From Alphaproteobacteria bacterium (GTDB taxonomy: Bacteria; Pseudomonadota; Alphaproteobacteria; Thalassobaculales; Thalassobaculaceae), in assembly GCA_024742605.1 (NCBI GenBank), contig JANSYC010000009.1:22905-86904 (forward strand): DNA of 64,000 bases, written 5' to 3'. Below are positions 54,075 through 63,596 of this stretch, one piece after another (position 1 is the stretch's first letter; the number at the start of each line of letters is the position of its first letter). The position numbers and the translations under genes are program-made. The notes below the pieces were generated by a model. It was not told where the DNA came from and did no database searches. It worked only from the letters and a program-made list of their open reading frames with translations.

Positions 54075-54935
54075 ATGTCCGAGCCCGTAAGGTTCCAGGG
54101 AACCGAAAGCTATGTCGCGACCGAGGATCTTCGGGTGGCGGTGAACGCGGCGGTCGCCTTGGGGCGTCCGTTGCTGGTCAAGGGAGAGCCGGGAACCGGC
54201 AAGACGGTGCTGGCTCAGGAAGTCGCGGACTCGCTCGGCAAGCCGCTGATCGAATGGCACATTAAGTCGACCACCAAGGCACAGCACGGGCTGTACGAAT
54301 ACGATGCGGTGGCGCGCCTCCGCGACGGACAGCTTGGAGACGCACGGGTTGAGGACATCTCGAACTATATCAAACGGGGGAAACTCTGGGAGGCCTTCAC
54401 CGCTCCCGAGCAGTCGATCCTGCTGATCGATGAGATCGACAAGGCGGATATCGAATTCCCGAACGATCTTCTGCTCGAACTCGACCGGATGAAGTTCCAC
54501 GTCTACGAAACCCAGGAGACCGTCGAGGCCAAAATCCGGCCGGTGGTGATCATCACGTCCAACAATGAGAAGGAGCTGCCGGACGCGTTCCTGCGCCGCT
54601 GTTTCTTCCACTACATCAAGTTCCCGGATCCGGAGACCATGGAGGCGATCGTCCACGTGCATTTCCCGAATCTGAAGAAGGACCTGCTGAGCGCGGCGCT
54701 CACCTCTTTCTTCGAGATCCGGGATGTGCCGGGACTGAAGAAAAAGCCGTCCACCTCCGAGTTGCTGGATTGGATCAAGCTCCTGGTGGTGGAAGACATC
54801 CCGCCGGAAGCGCTGCGGGTGACCGACAAGAAAGACATCATTCCGCCGCTTTATGGTGCCCTGCTGAAGAACGAGCAGGATGTCCATCTGTTCGAACGGT
54901 TGGCCTTTCTGGCTCGCCGCGAAGGTCGAAGCTGA
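54075..54935 (+). CDS. MoxR-type AAA+ ATPase
   Basis: 286 residues. Walker A GEPGTGKTVLAQ near 38, Walker B ILLIDEIDKAD near 118, sensor-1 VIITSNNEKELPDAFLRRCFF. This subfamily (often annotated CbbQ/NirQ- or CoxD-like MoxR) works with a vWA-domain partner to remodel or insert metals into enzyme complexes. The vWA gene at 56180 is the likely partner, separated by two unrelated genes. It starts 15 bases after alaS, so it may be co-transcribed. Confidence 0.9.
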   Translation: MSEPVRFQGTESYVATEDLRVAVNAAVALGRPLLVKGEPGTGKTVLAQEVADSLGKPLIEWHIKSTTKAQHGLYEYDAVARLRDGQLGDARVEDISNYIKRGKLWEAFTAPEQSILLIDEIDKADIEFPNDLLLELDRMKFHVYETQETVEAKIRPVVIITSNNEKELPDAFLRRCFFHYIKFPDPETMEAIVHVHFPNLKKDLLSAALTSFFEIRDVPGLKKKPSTSELLDWIKLLVVEDIPPEALRVTDKKDIIPPLYGALLKNEQDVHLFERLAFLARREGRS

Positions 54936-54949
54936 CGGAGATGAGATCT

Positions 54950-55327
54950 ATGCGCGTCCTGCCCATGATTACGATTTGCGCCCTGATTCTGCAGGCGACG
55001 CCTGCGCTGGCGGGTAAGCTGTTGCAGGCAGCCCCGGAGGCGATGGCCGAGTATGCGGGCCATGCGGGCTACATGCTGTCGACCATCCCCAACTGCGGCG
55101 GAGATGCGGACGAAGTGAGCTATTTCAGAGGTCTGGCCCGGGACAATCTGTCCCAGATCGGTGCCGACGAGGACGATCTGGGGTATCTGGACTTCGAAAT
55201 GAACAAGGCTGCGGAGGCGGCTACCCCGCTCAAGAAGCATTGCGTGGAGGACTTCGCCGTGCCTCTGGCATCTGAGCTGTTCCGTCTGCGGGCGGAAATC
55301 GAAGAAAAGGCGCTAAAGGCCGAGTAG
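54950..55327 (+). CDS. Small exported hypothetical protein
   Basis: 125 residues from ATG at 54950, nine bases after GGAG; ATG at 54941 is too close to it. Signal peptide 1-21 (MRVLPMITICALILQATPALA). The mature part has two cysteines about 60 residues apart (NCGGDADE and KKHCVEDF) that could form a disulphide. It is helical and acidic. No family recognised; likely periplasmic. 14 bases after the MoxR gene. Confidence 0.65.
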   Translation: MRVLPMITICALILQATPALAGKLLQAAPEAMAEYAGHAGYMLSTIPNCGGDADEVSYFRGLARDNLSQIGADEDDLGYLDFEMNKAAEAATPLKKHCVEDFAVPLASELFRLRAEIEEKALKAE

Positions 55328-55357
55328 CCTCCAGCGCCCTTCCGTCATTCAGTGAGG

Positions 55358-56068
55358 TTAAGCGGCTTTCGTGAGGCTCCGAAGCGCCTTAACGAACGCC
55401 GCCGCTAGAGGTTTCGCGCTGGCGGGGTTCTGACCTGTCATAAGGTTGCCGTCCACCACCACGGTCGGCGAAAACGAATCAACAGATTTGAATATCGCAC
55501 CGAGTTCTCGTAGGCGTGTCTCAAGAAGGAAGGGGACAATAGTCTCCAACTCAACCTTCTTCTCCTCCGCATCGGTGAACGCGTTGACCTGCCTGTTTTT
55601 TACAAAAGGCGATCCGTCCTTGCCCTCGGCGTCGACCAGCGCTGCAGGTCCATGACACACGGAGGCGATGGGAAGATCAAGTCGGTTCATGTCGGACACC
55701 AGCCTGCCAACCGCGGGATTGTCGGGGAAATCCCACATGGTTCCGTGACCGCCTGGAATAAAGAGACCCGCGAAGCGCTCAGCCTGTATCTGATCGACCG
55801 GCGAGCTACGACGGAGTGCATCCTTAGCCTGATCATCCTTGAGATAACGCTGGACGCTCTCAGGTGCGGACTCTACGGCCTCGGGTTCGCTTTCCGGATC
55901 AATCGGCACGTTGCCGCCCTTCGGCGAGACGATGTGAACATTCCATCCCGCATCGGTCAGCGCGTAGTAGGGTTCTGTGAACTCTTGCAGGTGGAGTCCG
56001 GTTTTCTTGCCCGTTTCTCCAAGTTTGTCGTGGGAGGTGACGAGCATCAGTATGGTGTCGAGGGGCAT
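55358..56068 (-). CDS. DJ-1/PfpI family protein (Hsp31/HchA-like)
   Basis: 236 residues from ATG at 56068, with GGAG seven bases upstream. Nucleophile elbow IASVCHGPAAL with Cys138; TSHDKLGETGKKTGLHLQEFTEPYYAL and FAGLFIPGGHGTMWDFPDN are characteristic of the class I glutamine amidotransferase-like Hsp31 branch, which includes glyoxalase III/deglycase proteins. Cytoplasmic. The activity (methylglyoxal detoxification or chaperone) cannot be told from sequence. Single gene, convergent with the small exported protein gene. Confidence 0.88.
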   Translation of the reverse strand: MPLDTILMLVTSHDKLGETGKKTGLHLQEFTEPYYALTDAGWNVHIVSPKGGNVPIDPESEPEAVESAPESVQRYLKDDQAKDALRRSSPVDQIQAERFAGLFIPGGHGTMWDFPDNPAVGRLVSDMNRLDLPIASVCHGPAALVDAEGKDGSPFVKNRQVNAFTDAEEKKVELETIVPFLLETRLRELGAIFKSVDSFSPTVVVDGNLMTGQNPASAKPLAAAFVKALRSLTKAA

Positions 56069-56179
56069 TAAGCCGCTCCTATTGTTCAATTGCCAACTCG
56101 GCTAGACTTTAGCCTTGCTTGGTCCGGCACGTGGCAAGCCGTGACCGGAAGATCAACCCCGGGGACCGAATAGGGTTTC

Positions 56180-57358
56180 ATGTTCACCAATTTTTTCATG
56201 GGTCTGCGGGACGCGCAGATTCCGGTCTCTCTGACCGAGTATCTCACCCTGCTCGAGGCGGTGAAGGCTGGCGTTGCCAGTGGATCGGTCGACGACTTCT
56301 ATTATCTGTCACGCGCGGCCCTGGTGAAGGACGAACGGCATCTGGATCGGTTCGATCGGGTGTTCGGGCATGTTTTTCAGGGTCTTGAGGCGCTGGATGA
56401 GCTGTTCGGCAAAGACATCCCCGAGGAATGGCTGAAGAAGCTGGCCGAGTTGAACCTGTCCCCGGAAGATATGGCGAAGATTGAAGCCATGGGCGGGCTC
56501 GACAAATTGATGGAGACGTTGAGGGAGCGTCTGGACGAGCAAAAGGGCCGACATCAGGGGGGCTCCAAATGGATCGGGACTGCCGGGACGTCCCCGTTCG
56601 GCGCCAATGGGTACAATCCCGAAGGCGTCCGTATCGGCCAGGACGGCAATCGCAATTTCAAGGCGGTCAAAGTCTGGGACAAGCGCGAATTCAAGAATCT
56701 GGACGACACGATCGAGTTGGGCACCCGCAACATCAAGATGGCGCTCAGGAAGCTGCGGCGGTTCGCGCGCCAAGGTCGACCGGACCAGCTCGATCTGGAC
56801 GGTACCATCCGGCAGACCGCCAAGAATGGCGGCTGGCTTGATCTTCAGATGCGGCCGGAACGTCAGAATGTCGTCAACGTGGTTCTGTTCCTGGATGTGG
56901 GCGGTTCGATGGACCCCTATATCCGCCTGTGCGAGGAGCTGTTCTCGGCCGCGCGGAGCGAGTTCAAGCATTTGGAATACTTCTACTTCCACAACTGCCC
57001 CTATGAACGGCTGTGGAAGGATAACCGCCGCCGTCACGTTGAGCGGATCGACACCACCGAGGCGCTGCGGACCTATGGCCCCGAATACAAGGCGATCTTC
57101 GTCGGCGATGCGGCGATGAGCCCTTACGAGATCGCGATGGCCGGCGGATCGGTCGAGCACATGAACGACGAGCCGGGCGGGCTCTGGATGCAGCGGATCA
57201 CCGGGCATTTCCGCCGCTCCATCTGGCTCAACCCCGTGCAGGAGCGGTTCTGGAAATACACCCAGTCGGTCGAGATGATGCGCGAGCTGATGGAGGATCG
57301 GATGTATCCGCTGACCCTGAACGGCCTCGACAGCGCGATCCGGGAGCTGAATACGTGA
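56180..57358 (+). CDS. vWA-domain (CoxE-like) protein
   Basis: 392 residues. N-terminal MFTNFFMGLRDAQIPVSLTEYLTLLEAVKAG is typical of CoxE-like vWA proteins. The MIDAS-like strand VVLFLDVGGSMDPYI lies near 236; the canonical DxSxS is DVGGS here, so the first serine is Gly. A C-terminal segment GDAAMSPYEIAMAGGSVEHMN follows. This family acts with MoxR ATPases such as the one at 54075. The stop overlaps the next start (GTGA). Confidence 0.88.
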   Translation: MFTNFFMGLRDAQIPVSLTEYLTLLEAVKAGVASGSVDDFYYLSRAALVKDERHLDRFDRVFGHVFQGLEALDELFGKDIPEEWLKKLAELNLSPEDMAKIEAMGGLDKLMETLRERLDEQKGRHQGGSKWIGTAGTSPFGANGYNPEGVRIGQDGNRNFKAVKVWDKREFKNLDDTIELGTRNIKMALRKLRRFARQGRPDQLDLDGTIRQTAKNGGWLDLQMRPERQNVVNVVLFLDVGGSMDPYIRLCEELFSAARSEFKHLEYFYFHNCPYERLWKDNRRRHVERIDTTEALRTYGPEYKAIFVGDAAMSPYEIAMAGGSVEHMNDEPGGLWMQRITGHFRRSIWLNPVQERFWKYTQSVEMMRELMEDRMYPLTLNGLDSAIRELNT

Positions 57359-58281
57359 CCGACACGCCACCGCCCGTGCTCGACCCCCGGCTTCATGTCT
57401 ATCGGCCGGATTTGGCGGATCTGGCGCTTGAGGGTCAGGTGATGGCGGACCGGTTCGTGGCCGGTACGCCGGCGAAAGTGAACGTCGGGCGACTCTCGCT
57501 GCGGGAGGCGCCGGATCTCAAGGCGCGCCAGGGCTCGGAACTGCTGTTCGGTGAAGAGGTGACCGTGTTCGAGCATGACCGCGGCTGGGCCTGGCTCAAG
57601 AATGGCACGGACGGCTATGTGGGCTATGCGCGTGCTGCGGCCCTGGGACGGGCCGACCGGCCTGCGACCCATATGGTCCGGGCGCTGCGCAGCTATCTGT
57701 TCCCGGAACCGGATCTGAAGACCATTCCCCGCGATGTGCTGCATCTGACCTCCCGGGTCACCGTGGTGGGACGCGAGGGAGACTGGATGCGGTTGGCGGC
57801 GACCGTCGAGGCGGAGAGCGGCGGCTGGGTTTGGGCGGCGCATCTGACCAAGCTCGGCGGACATGCCCGCGACCCCATCGCCACGGCCCGCCGGTTCATG
57901 GGGGCACCCTACGCGTGGGGCGGGCGGTCGACCGAAGGACTCGACTGCTCGGCACTCGTGCAGTTGTCTCTGGCGCGCTGCGGCCTCGCCTGTCCACGGG
58001 ACAGCGACATGCAGGAAGCCGCGATCGGGGATGTGCTCGAGGGCGGCGCCGACGCGGCACAGCCGGGTGACCTGCTGTTCTGGCCCGGCCATGTGGCCTT
58101 TGTTGTGGGCGGGGGGCGTATTCTGCATGCAAACGGCCACCATATGGCGGTGGCCGAGGAGCGCCTGAGCGAATTCCGGGCCCGAACCCTTGAGAAGATC
58201 GGCGACGTCCGCACGGTCCGGCGTCCGGTTCTGCTGGCCGGGACAGCGGACAGTCCGAAGAAGCGTCGCCGCCGTCGTTGA
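57355..58281 (+). CDS. NlpC/P60 peptidase with SH3 domains
   Basis: 308 residues from GTG at 57355. An SH3-like region at about 40-100 (RLSLREAPDLKARQGSELLFG) is followed by a second one to 165. The NlpC/P60 domain is at about 175-285: Cys in EGLDCSALVQLSL, His in WPGHVAFVVG and a third polar residue in HANGHH. These enzymes cut peptidoglycan stem peptides. No signal peptide is visible, as in other alphaproteobacterial members with this layout. Translationally coupled to the vWA gene. Confidence 0.88.
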   Translation: MTDTPPPVLDPRLHVYRPDLADLALEGQVMADRFVAGTPAKVNVGRLSLREAPDLKARQGSELLFGEEVTVFEHDRGWAWLKNGTDGYVGYARAAALGRADRPATHMVRALRSYLFPEPDLKTIPRDVLHLTSRVTVVGREGDWMRLAATVEAESGGWVWAAHLTKLGGHARDPIATARRFMGAPYAWGGRSTEGLDCSALVQLSLARCGLACPRDSDMQEAAIGDVLEGGADAAQPGDLLFWPGHVAFVVGGGRILHANGHHMAVAEERLSEFRARTLEKIGDVRTVRRPVLLAGTADSPKKRRRRR

Positions 58282-58283
58282 GG

Positions 58284-58763
58284 CTATTGGCTCATTCGAG
58301 AGAGCCAGCGCTCGACCCGCGTCTTGTTCGCGCCCAGATCGGACTCGCCATAGATCGACCGGCTGTAAAGCGCGACGGTCGATCCGCCGCCGGGACCAGG
58401 ATAGGCCCGTGCCGAGATTCTGTCCGGCCAGCGCATAAGCGGCGTCCGAACGACCATCTCGACAGCGTTCGGGTCTATCCGATCGATCAGGGTGGCCCCG
58501 TCGGCTTCCGCGATTGCAAGGATCCGTTCGATCAACTGTGCGGGGGCGAGCTGTATCTCTGGGCTTATGGTGTCGGGGGTCGCTGCCGCACAGACGCCTT
58601 GCGGACAGATCAGGTAGGAGTTGGGCGATCCGGGCGGGGTCAGGGTGGCAAAGTTCACCTCCGAGACCGGCCCCGCCGGCAGCAAACTGTCCCAGAGACC
58701 GGAGAAGCGGATCACCAGCGCCAGGCCGACCATGAGCAGTGCAAACAGCCCCATCCGTCTCAT
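58284..58763 (-). CDS. DUF1499 family membrane-anchored protein
   Basis: 159 residues from ATG at 58763, overlapping the stop of the aldo/keto reductase gene (TGATG); the longer open frame upstream is antisense to that gene's own codons. Membrane anchor at about 5-22 (LFALLMVGLALVIRFSGLW). The rest resembles DUF1499: a Cys-containing VCAAATPDTISPEI, then LIERILAIAEADGATLI and MRWPDRISARAYPGPGGGSTVALYSRSIYGESDLGANKTRVERWL. Function unknown. Confidence 0.75.
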   Translation of the reverse strand: MRRMGLFALLMVGLALVIRFSGLWDSLLPAGPVSEVNFATLTPPGSPNSYLICPQGVCAAATPDTISPEIQLAPAQLIERILAIAEADGATLIDRIDPNAVEMVVRTPLMRWPDRISARAYPGPGGGSTVALYSRSIYGESDLGANKTRVERWLSRMSQ

Positions 58764-59746
58764 CACAACCCGAAATTCCTGTCCCAGACGCCCCGCACTC
58801 GCATCATTGCGTCTTCCGGCAAGGGTCCGAGATCGGCCGCCCCCAGTGCATCCGTCATATGCGCCATTTCGGCGGCGCCGAAGATCACCGTCGAGATGTC
58901 CGGATTGGCGAGGGAGAAGCGGATCGCCCGTTGGGCTTTGCTGCCCCATTCGTCGCCCAGCACCGCGTGGATGGCCTCGGCGCGTTTCGCCTCCTGATCC
59001 ATGTCGGATTCCGACGTGATCGGGATTTCGCGCCCATGGCGCCGGTCGGTCACGAGGACTCCCGCGGCAAACACCCGTATATTGAACACGCCGACCTCAT
59101 GGGTCCGGCAGGCTGCCAGGAGACCCGTGAAATCCTGCACCTTGAGGGGCCCGGCCGCATCGAGACCGGCGGTAGGATTCAGCAGGTTGTAGTAGACCTG
59201 GGCGGTGTCCATCCGACCGCTTTCGACGACCTTTATGACAGAAGCCGTGTCACCCAGGGCGGTGAACCCGATGTGATCGCAGAGCCCGTCGGCCCGGACC
59301 TTGTCCATCAGATCCGCCACCCCGCCTGTGCCAAGGACCTCGTCCAGGCCGATCATGTGACCGGACCGGGTCGGTTGCACCGGATTGTGGAGTTGCAGCA
59401 GCGGCACCTTCGAGAGGCCGAGACGGGTCAGACTGGTCTCAATCGAGCGCCGAAGCTGCGCCTCCGGGTCCTCTCCGCTTTCCAGGTCGAGCCGGAACTT
59501 GGTGGAGATGCGGGGGCGGCGGGACTCCGGCAGCGCCTTGAGCACGCGCCCGAGTGTCTTTTCCGACTCGCCCTGACCGTAGTCGGCGGCGGTGTCGATC
59601 CAATCGCTGCCGGCGTTCAACACGAGCTCGACCGCCTTATGCCGGGTCTCCTCGTCGGAATGGATCAAGATGCCACCGACCCATCCGGCCCCCAACACCA
59701 GTTCCGGAATCCGCAGGCCCGTACGTCCGAGTGTTCTGGTCTTCAT
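58763..59746 (-). CDS. Aldo/keto reductase
   Basis: 327 residues. The full AKR catalytic tetrad is visible: Asp51 and Tyr56 in WIDTAADYGQGES, Lys83 in ISTKFRLD and His120 in LLQLHNP. The N-terminus MKTRTLGRTGLRIPELVLGA is standard for NADPH-dependent AKRs. Cytoplasmic; substrate unknown. It shares a short divergent region with the gene at 59866 and overlaps the downstream DUF1499 gene. Confidence 0.93.
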   Translation of the reverse strand: MKTRTLGRTGLRIPELVLGAGWVGGILIHSDEETRHKAVELVLNAGSDWIDTAADYGQGESEKTLGRVLKALPESRRPRISTKFRLDLESGEDPEAQLRRSIETSLTRLGLSKVPLLQLHNPVQPTRSGHMIGLDEVLGTGGVADLMDKVRADGLCDHIGFTALGDTASVIKVVESGRMDTAQVYYNLLNPTAGLDAAGPLKVQDFTGLLAACRTHEVGVFNIRVFAAGVLVTDRRHGREIPITSESDMDQEAKRAEAIHAVLGDEWGSKAQRAIRFSLANPDISTVIFGAAEMAHMTDALGAADLGPLPEDAMMRVRGVWDRNFGL

Positions 59747-59865
59747 CGCTGTGGTCCTTCCCCTGACGGATCATTTGTTTTCATTGATTGTATACCAGTC
59801 TGTACATCGGGTCGCGATCGCGCCTATCGTCCTCAAAATAAAACAGGATCCATCGGGAGGATATC

Positions 59866-60249
59866 ATGTCGGGAGACGAGGTCGCCGCTAGGTTGGCCCG
59901 ATTGCCGGAACTGGTGAACGGTCGGGAGTCGCTGGTGCGGCGCGGCCGGTTCCTCAGCGGTGAATTCATGGTCGAGGCCGACGAGGTCGCCGTGCATGTC
60001 AAAGTGCACGAGGGGCGGGTGGTCGAGGTGGCCAAGGGACCTTTCCGCATGCGCGCCTGGCGGTTCGCGATCCGAGCAGAGGCACAGGCCTGGACCAGGT
60101 TCTGGGAGCCGATGCCGGAGCCGGGCTATCACGATGTGATCGCGATGACGCGCCTGGGCGTTGCCAGATTGGAGGGCGACCTCCAACCGCTGATGGCCAA
60201 TCTGCGCTACGTTAAAGAGGTTCTCGAATCCCCTCGGATTGGAGGGTGA
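59866..60249 (+). CDS. Hypothetical protein (SCP2-like size), operon with hydrolase
   Basis: 127 residues, no signal peptide. It contains LVRRGRFLSGEFMVEADEVAVHVKVHEGRVVEVAKGPF and AWTRFWEPMPEPGYHDVIAM, with an alternating beta pattern reminiscent of small SCP2-like lipid-binding folds. I do not know a named family. GGGAGG precedes the start. It runs two bases ahead of the alpha/beta hydrolase gene and probably serves the same pathway. Confidence 0.65.
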   Translation: MSGDEVAARLARLPELVNGRESLVRRGRFLSGEFMVEADEVAVHVKVHEGRVVEVAKGPFRMRAWRFAIRAEAQAWTRFWEPMPEPGYHDVIAMTRLGVARLEGDLQPLMANLRYVKEVLESPRIGG

Positions 60250-60251
60250 TC

Positions 60252-61109
60252 ATGGCGCTAGCATTCGAACCGATCACCGGCCGCTACGCCACCCTGACCC
60301 TCGACGGTCGCCCCTGTCGTCTGTTCATCGAGGAGGCGGGACCCGCCGACGGCATTCCGCTGCTCTGCCTGCACACAGCCGGCTCCGACAGCCGCCAGTA
60401 TCGCCACCTGATGTGCGATCCGGACATCACCAAGGATTTTCGCGTCATCGCCTTCGATCTGCCCTGGCACGGGAAATCGAACCCGCCTGTAGGCTTTCAT
60501 GAGGAGGAATACCAGCTCACCACCCGGACCTATACCGAGGCCATTCTGGCGGTGGCGGATGCGATGGACCTGACCCGGCCGGCTTTGATCGGCTGTTCGA
60601 TGGGCGGGCGGATCGTTCTGCAGCTTGCAGCTTACCATGCCGATAGGTTCGGGGCGCTGATCGGGGTCGAGTGCGCGGATCACCAGACCTCCTGGTACGA
60701 CACCACCTGGCTCAACCGGCCGGATGTGCACGGCGGTGAGATCTGCGCGGCGATGGTGTCTGGTCTGGTGGCGCCGCAATCCCCGCAGGAATTCAAATGG
60801 GAGACCCTGTGGGGCTACATGCAGAGCGGGCCGGGTGTGTTCAAAGGGGATCTGTACTTCTATCGGGAGGACAGCGACTTTCGCGACCGGACCCCGATGA
60901 TCGACACCTCCAGATGTCCGCTGTATCTCCTGACCGGAGAATACGATTATTCCTGCACGCCCGAGGATACCGAACGCACGGCGGCCTCGATTCCCGGAGC
61001 AAAAGCGGTCATCATGAAGGAGCAGGGGCATTTTCCGATGAGTGAGAACCCGGAAATGTTCCGTCAGTACATCCTGCCGGTCCTGGACGAGATCCGGGCG
61101 AACCGCTGA
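60252..61109 (+). CDS. Alpha/beta hydrolase
   Basis: 285 residues from ATG at 60252, with GGAGGG seven bases upstream. Nucleophile elbow LIGCSMGGR with Ser116; oxyanion region LHTAGSDSRQYR; acid in LLTGEYDYSC; catalytic His in EQGHFPMSENP. Short-chain esterase or C-C hydrolase type; substrate unknown. It lies between a small conserved gene and a class II aldolase, suggesting a small catabolic operon. Confidence 0.9.
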   Translation: MALAFEPITGRYATLTLDGRPCRLFIEEAGPADGIPLLCLHTAGSDSRQYRHLMCDPDITKDFRVIAFDLPWHGKSNPPVGFHEEEYQLTTRTYTEAILAVADAMDLTRPALIGCSMGGRIVLQLAAYHADRFGALIGVECADHQTSWYDTTWLNRPDVHGGEICAAMVSGLVAPQSPQEFKWETLWGYMQSGPGVFKGDLYFYREDSDFRDRTPMIDTSRCPLYLLTGEYDYSCTPEDTERTAASIPGAKAVIMKEQGHFPMSENPEMFRQYILPVLDEIRANR

Positions 61110-61125
61110 AACAGAGGAGGCCCCG

Positions 61126-61926
61126 ATGAATGAGTTGAGCCCCAGCACCAAATCCGTTCCCAAATCGGATGCCAAGCCGTCCCACATGTCGGACGCGGAA
61201 TGGGATCTGCGGGTCCAACTCGCCGGCGCCTACCGGACGGTCGAGCATTTCGGCTGGAACGAATTGATCTACGGACATCTGACCGCGAAGGTTCCGGGCC
61301 CGGACCATCATTTTTTGATCAACCCTTATGGCTTGAACTATGACGAGGTGACGGCCTCGAATCTGGTGAAGATCGATCTGGAGGGAAACAAGATCGATGC
61401 GGACAATCCCTATCCGGTGAATCAGGCCGGGTTCGTGATCCACTCCGCCGTCCATATGGCAAGCAGCGAGCGCCACCAGGTGGTCATGCACACCCATTCC
61501 CGTGCGGGCATGGCGATCGCGGCGGTGAAGGAGGGTATCCTGCCGATTTCGATGGGCTCGACCGCGCTGATGGACCGGTTGAGCTTCCACGACTACGAGG
61601 GCGTCAGCCTCTACCTCGACGAGCGCGACCGGATCGTCGAGAGCCTGGGGGACAACCACGCCATGATCCTGCGCAACCACGGCCTGCTGACCACCGGGCG
61701 TTCGGTGGGAGAGGCGTTCCTATGGCTGTATCGCCTGGAGCGGGCCGCCCAGGTGCAGATCGACGCCGGGTCTGCCGGAACGCTCAACCTCATCTCGGAC
61801 AATGTTGCCAAGAAGTCCGGTGAGGACGTGGTGCAGTTCGCGGAGGGAGCTGCAGCGTACGGGCAGCTTGAGTTCGATGCGCTGATGCGGAAGATGGACA
61901 AGGTCGACCCGAGCTACCGTACCTGA
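61126..61926 (+). CDS. Class II aldolase/adducin family protein
   Basis: 266 residues from ATG at 61126, with GAGGAGG upstream. Zinc-binding and active-site elements: [31 protein letters not shown] with two His, and [15 protein letters not shown] with a third. Members cleave or epimerise phosphosugars or act as decarboxylases; this branch, with a [17 protein letters not shown] start, is usually uncharacterised. Third gene of the 59866-61926 operon. Confidence 0.9.
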   Translation: MNELSPSTKSVPKSDAKPSHMSDAEWDLRVQLAGAYRTVEHFGWNELIYGHLTAKVPGPDHHFLINPYGLNYDEVTASNLVKIDLEGNKIDADNPYPVNQAGFVIHSAVHMASSERHQVVMHTHSRAGMAIAAVKEGILPISMGSTALMDRLSFHDYEGVSLYLDERDRIVESLGDNHAMILRNHGLLTTGRSVGEAFLWLYRLERAAQVQIDAGSAGTLNLISDNVAKKSGEDVVQFAEGAAAYGQLEFDALMRKMDKVDPSYRT

Positions 61927-61928
61927 CC

Positions 61929-62378
61929 TTGGAGGACGACCGGCCCTTCTGGGAGACCAAGACGCTTGAGCAGATGTCTCGGCCCGAATGGGAGAGCCTG
62001 TGCGACGGCTGCGGAAAATGCTGTCTGGTCAAACTCCAGGACGCGGATACCGACGAGGTCAGCTATACGGATGTGAGCTGCAAGTTGCTCGATTGTACGA
62101 GCGCGCGCTGCATGGATTACGCGAACCGCAAGGAGAAAGTGCCGGATTGCGTGGTCCTGGATGCGAGTGTGGTGGATCAACTGTCCTGGATGCCCTCGAC
62201 CTGCGCCTATCGCTTGATCAAGGAAGGTAAACCATTGGCGTCCTGGCATCCGCTGGTCTCAGGCGAACCGCAGAGCGTGCATCGGGCCGGTGTCTCGGTG
62301 CGCGGTCGGGTGATCCCTGAAACGCTCATCACGGACGATGCGGAACTGCTGGATCACATGGTCGAGTGGCCGGCTTGA
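61929..62378 (+). CDS. YcgN/UPF0260 cysteine-cluster protein
   Basis: 149 residues from TTG at 61929, two bases after the aldolase stop; the TTG is accepted because the conserved start [12 protein letters not shown] begins right after it. The cluster CDGCGKCC (Cys25, 28, 31, 32) plus [14 protein letters not shown] and TCAYRL match the YcgN family, thought to bind zinc or an iron-sulphur cluster. Function unknown. Confidence 0.88.
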   Translation: MEDDRPFWETKTLEQMSRPEWESLCDGCGKCCLVKLQDADTDEVSYTDVSCKLLDCTSARCMDYANRKEKVPDCVVLDASVVDQLSWMPSTCAYRLIKEGKPLASWHPLVSGEPQSVHRAGVSVRGRVIPETLITDDAELLDHMVEWPA

Positions 62379-62525
62379 GCATTTGCATGAACGCGATCGG
62401 TTCTTGTTCGGGGCTCCTGCCGTAACCATATCCAAACAGTAGATAAATAGGCGATGAGCGTTTGGGTTCCGTTTGTCTGCTGCACGGTCGAGACCCAATA
62501 AAAGTTCACCGGAAAGGCGAACGTC

Positions 62526-63587
62526 ATGAGCCCTGATCTGCCGATAGGCGGGACCGAAATCGTCCTGGTCGTTTTCGCGATCGTCTTTATCATTCTTGTG
62601 GTCAAGGGGGTCCGGGTTGTTCCCCAATCGCAGGAATGGACGGTCGAGCGCTTCGGACGGTATGTGAAGACCCTCCGCCCGGGTCTGAATCTGATCAATC
62701 CGGTCTTCTCGAACATCGGCCAGAAGGTGTCGATGCGGGAGCGGGTGATCGACGTCTCGAAACAGTCGGTGATCTTCAAGGACAACGCGACCGCCGAGGT
62801 CGACGCGATCGTGTTCGCTCAGGTGGTCGATACCGCACGTGCGGCCTATCAGGTTGAGGACATCAACCGCGCGATCATGAATCTTGCCCTGACCAATATC
62901 CGGTCGGTCCTTGGGTCCTATGACCTGGATGAGGCTCTGTCCTCCCGTGATGCGCTGAACGCGCGCATTCTCAAGGTGATGGACGATGCGACCGATCCGT
63001 GGGGCACCAAGATCACCCGCGTTGAGATCAAGGAGATCGATCCGCCGGTCGACCTGATCCGTGCGATGACTGCCCAGATGAAGGCGGAACGCGAGAAGCG
63101 GGCGCAGATCCTCGAGGCCCAGGGTGTCCGTCAGGCCGAGGTCGAGCGGGCCGAGGGCGAGAAACAGGCGATGATTCTCAAGGCCGAAGGTGAGTTGGAG
63201 GCTGCTCGTCGACAGGCCGAGGCGCGGGAACGCTTGGCGGAAGCCGAAGCCAAGGCGACCGAAATGGTGGCTGCCGCCATCGCTCAGAACGGCGAGGGTG
63301 CGGTTCAGTATTTCGTGGCGACGAAGTATATCGAGGCCCTGGGGGAATTCGCCCGGTCGAGCAATCAGAAGACGTTCTTCATGCCCATGGAAACCTCGGG
63401 CGTGCTGGGCGCGGTTCAGGGCGTGGCCGAAATGTTCCGTGGCGGCGGCTGGGGCAGCGGCGACGGCGGCGGGACCCCGAATGGCGGCCCGCCCAAGCCT
63501 CCGGTCACACCGTCCACACGGGAAGATCGCCAGGACGCCCGCACCGGGCCGTGGAACAATCCTATGTCTCCTGGTACGGAAGAATAG
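62526..63587 (+). CDS. SPFH/Band-7 stomatin-like protein (QmcA-type)
   Basis: 353 residues. N-terminal membrane segment (IVLVVFAIVFIILVVKGV, about 11-28). SPFH domain: VVPQSQEWTVERFGRYVKTL, then VDVSKQSVIFKDNATAEVDAI-type core and ALTNIRSVLGSYDLDEALSSRD. A long coiled coil runs about 175-245, then a Gly/Pro-rich tail (GGGWGSGDGGGTPNGG). It forms membrane microdomain cages. It is followed by an NfeD gene, the classic stomatin operon partner. Confidence 0.93.
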   Translation: MSPDLPIGGTEIVLVVFAIVFIILVVKGVRVVPQSQEWTVERFGRYVKTLRPGLNLINPVFSNIGQKVSMRERVIDVSKQSVIFKDNATAEVDAIVFAQVVDTARAAYQVEDINRAIMNLALTNIRSVLGSYDLDEALSSRDALNARILKVMDDATDPWGTKITRVEIKEIDPPVDLIRAMTAQMKAEREKRAQILEAQGVRQAEVERAEGEKQAMILKAEGELEAARRQAEARERLAEAEAKATEMVAAAIAQNGEGAVQYFVATKYIEALGEFARSSNQKTFFMPMETSGVLGAVQGVAEMFRGGGWGSGDGGGTPNGGPPKPPVTPSTREDRQDARTGPWNNPMSPGTEE

Positions 63588-63596
63588 GGCCGTGTG

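Noticed and set aside
58764..58949. N-terminal extension of the DUF1499 protein
   Set aside because: The extra 62 codons are antisense-like sequence inside the aldo/keto reductase gene; the ATG at 58763 overlapping that gene's stop fits the family start.
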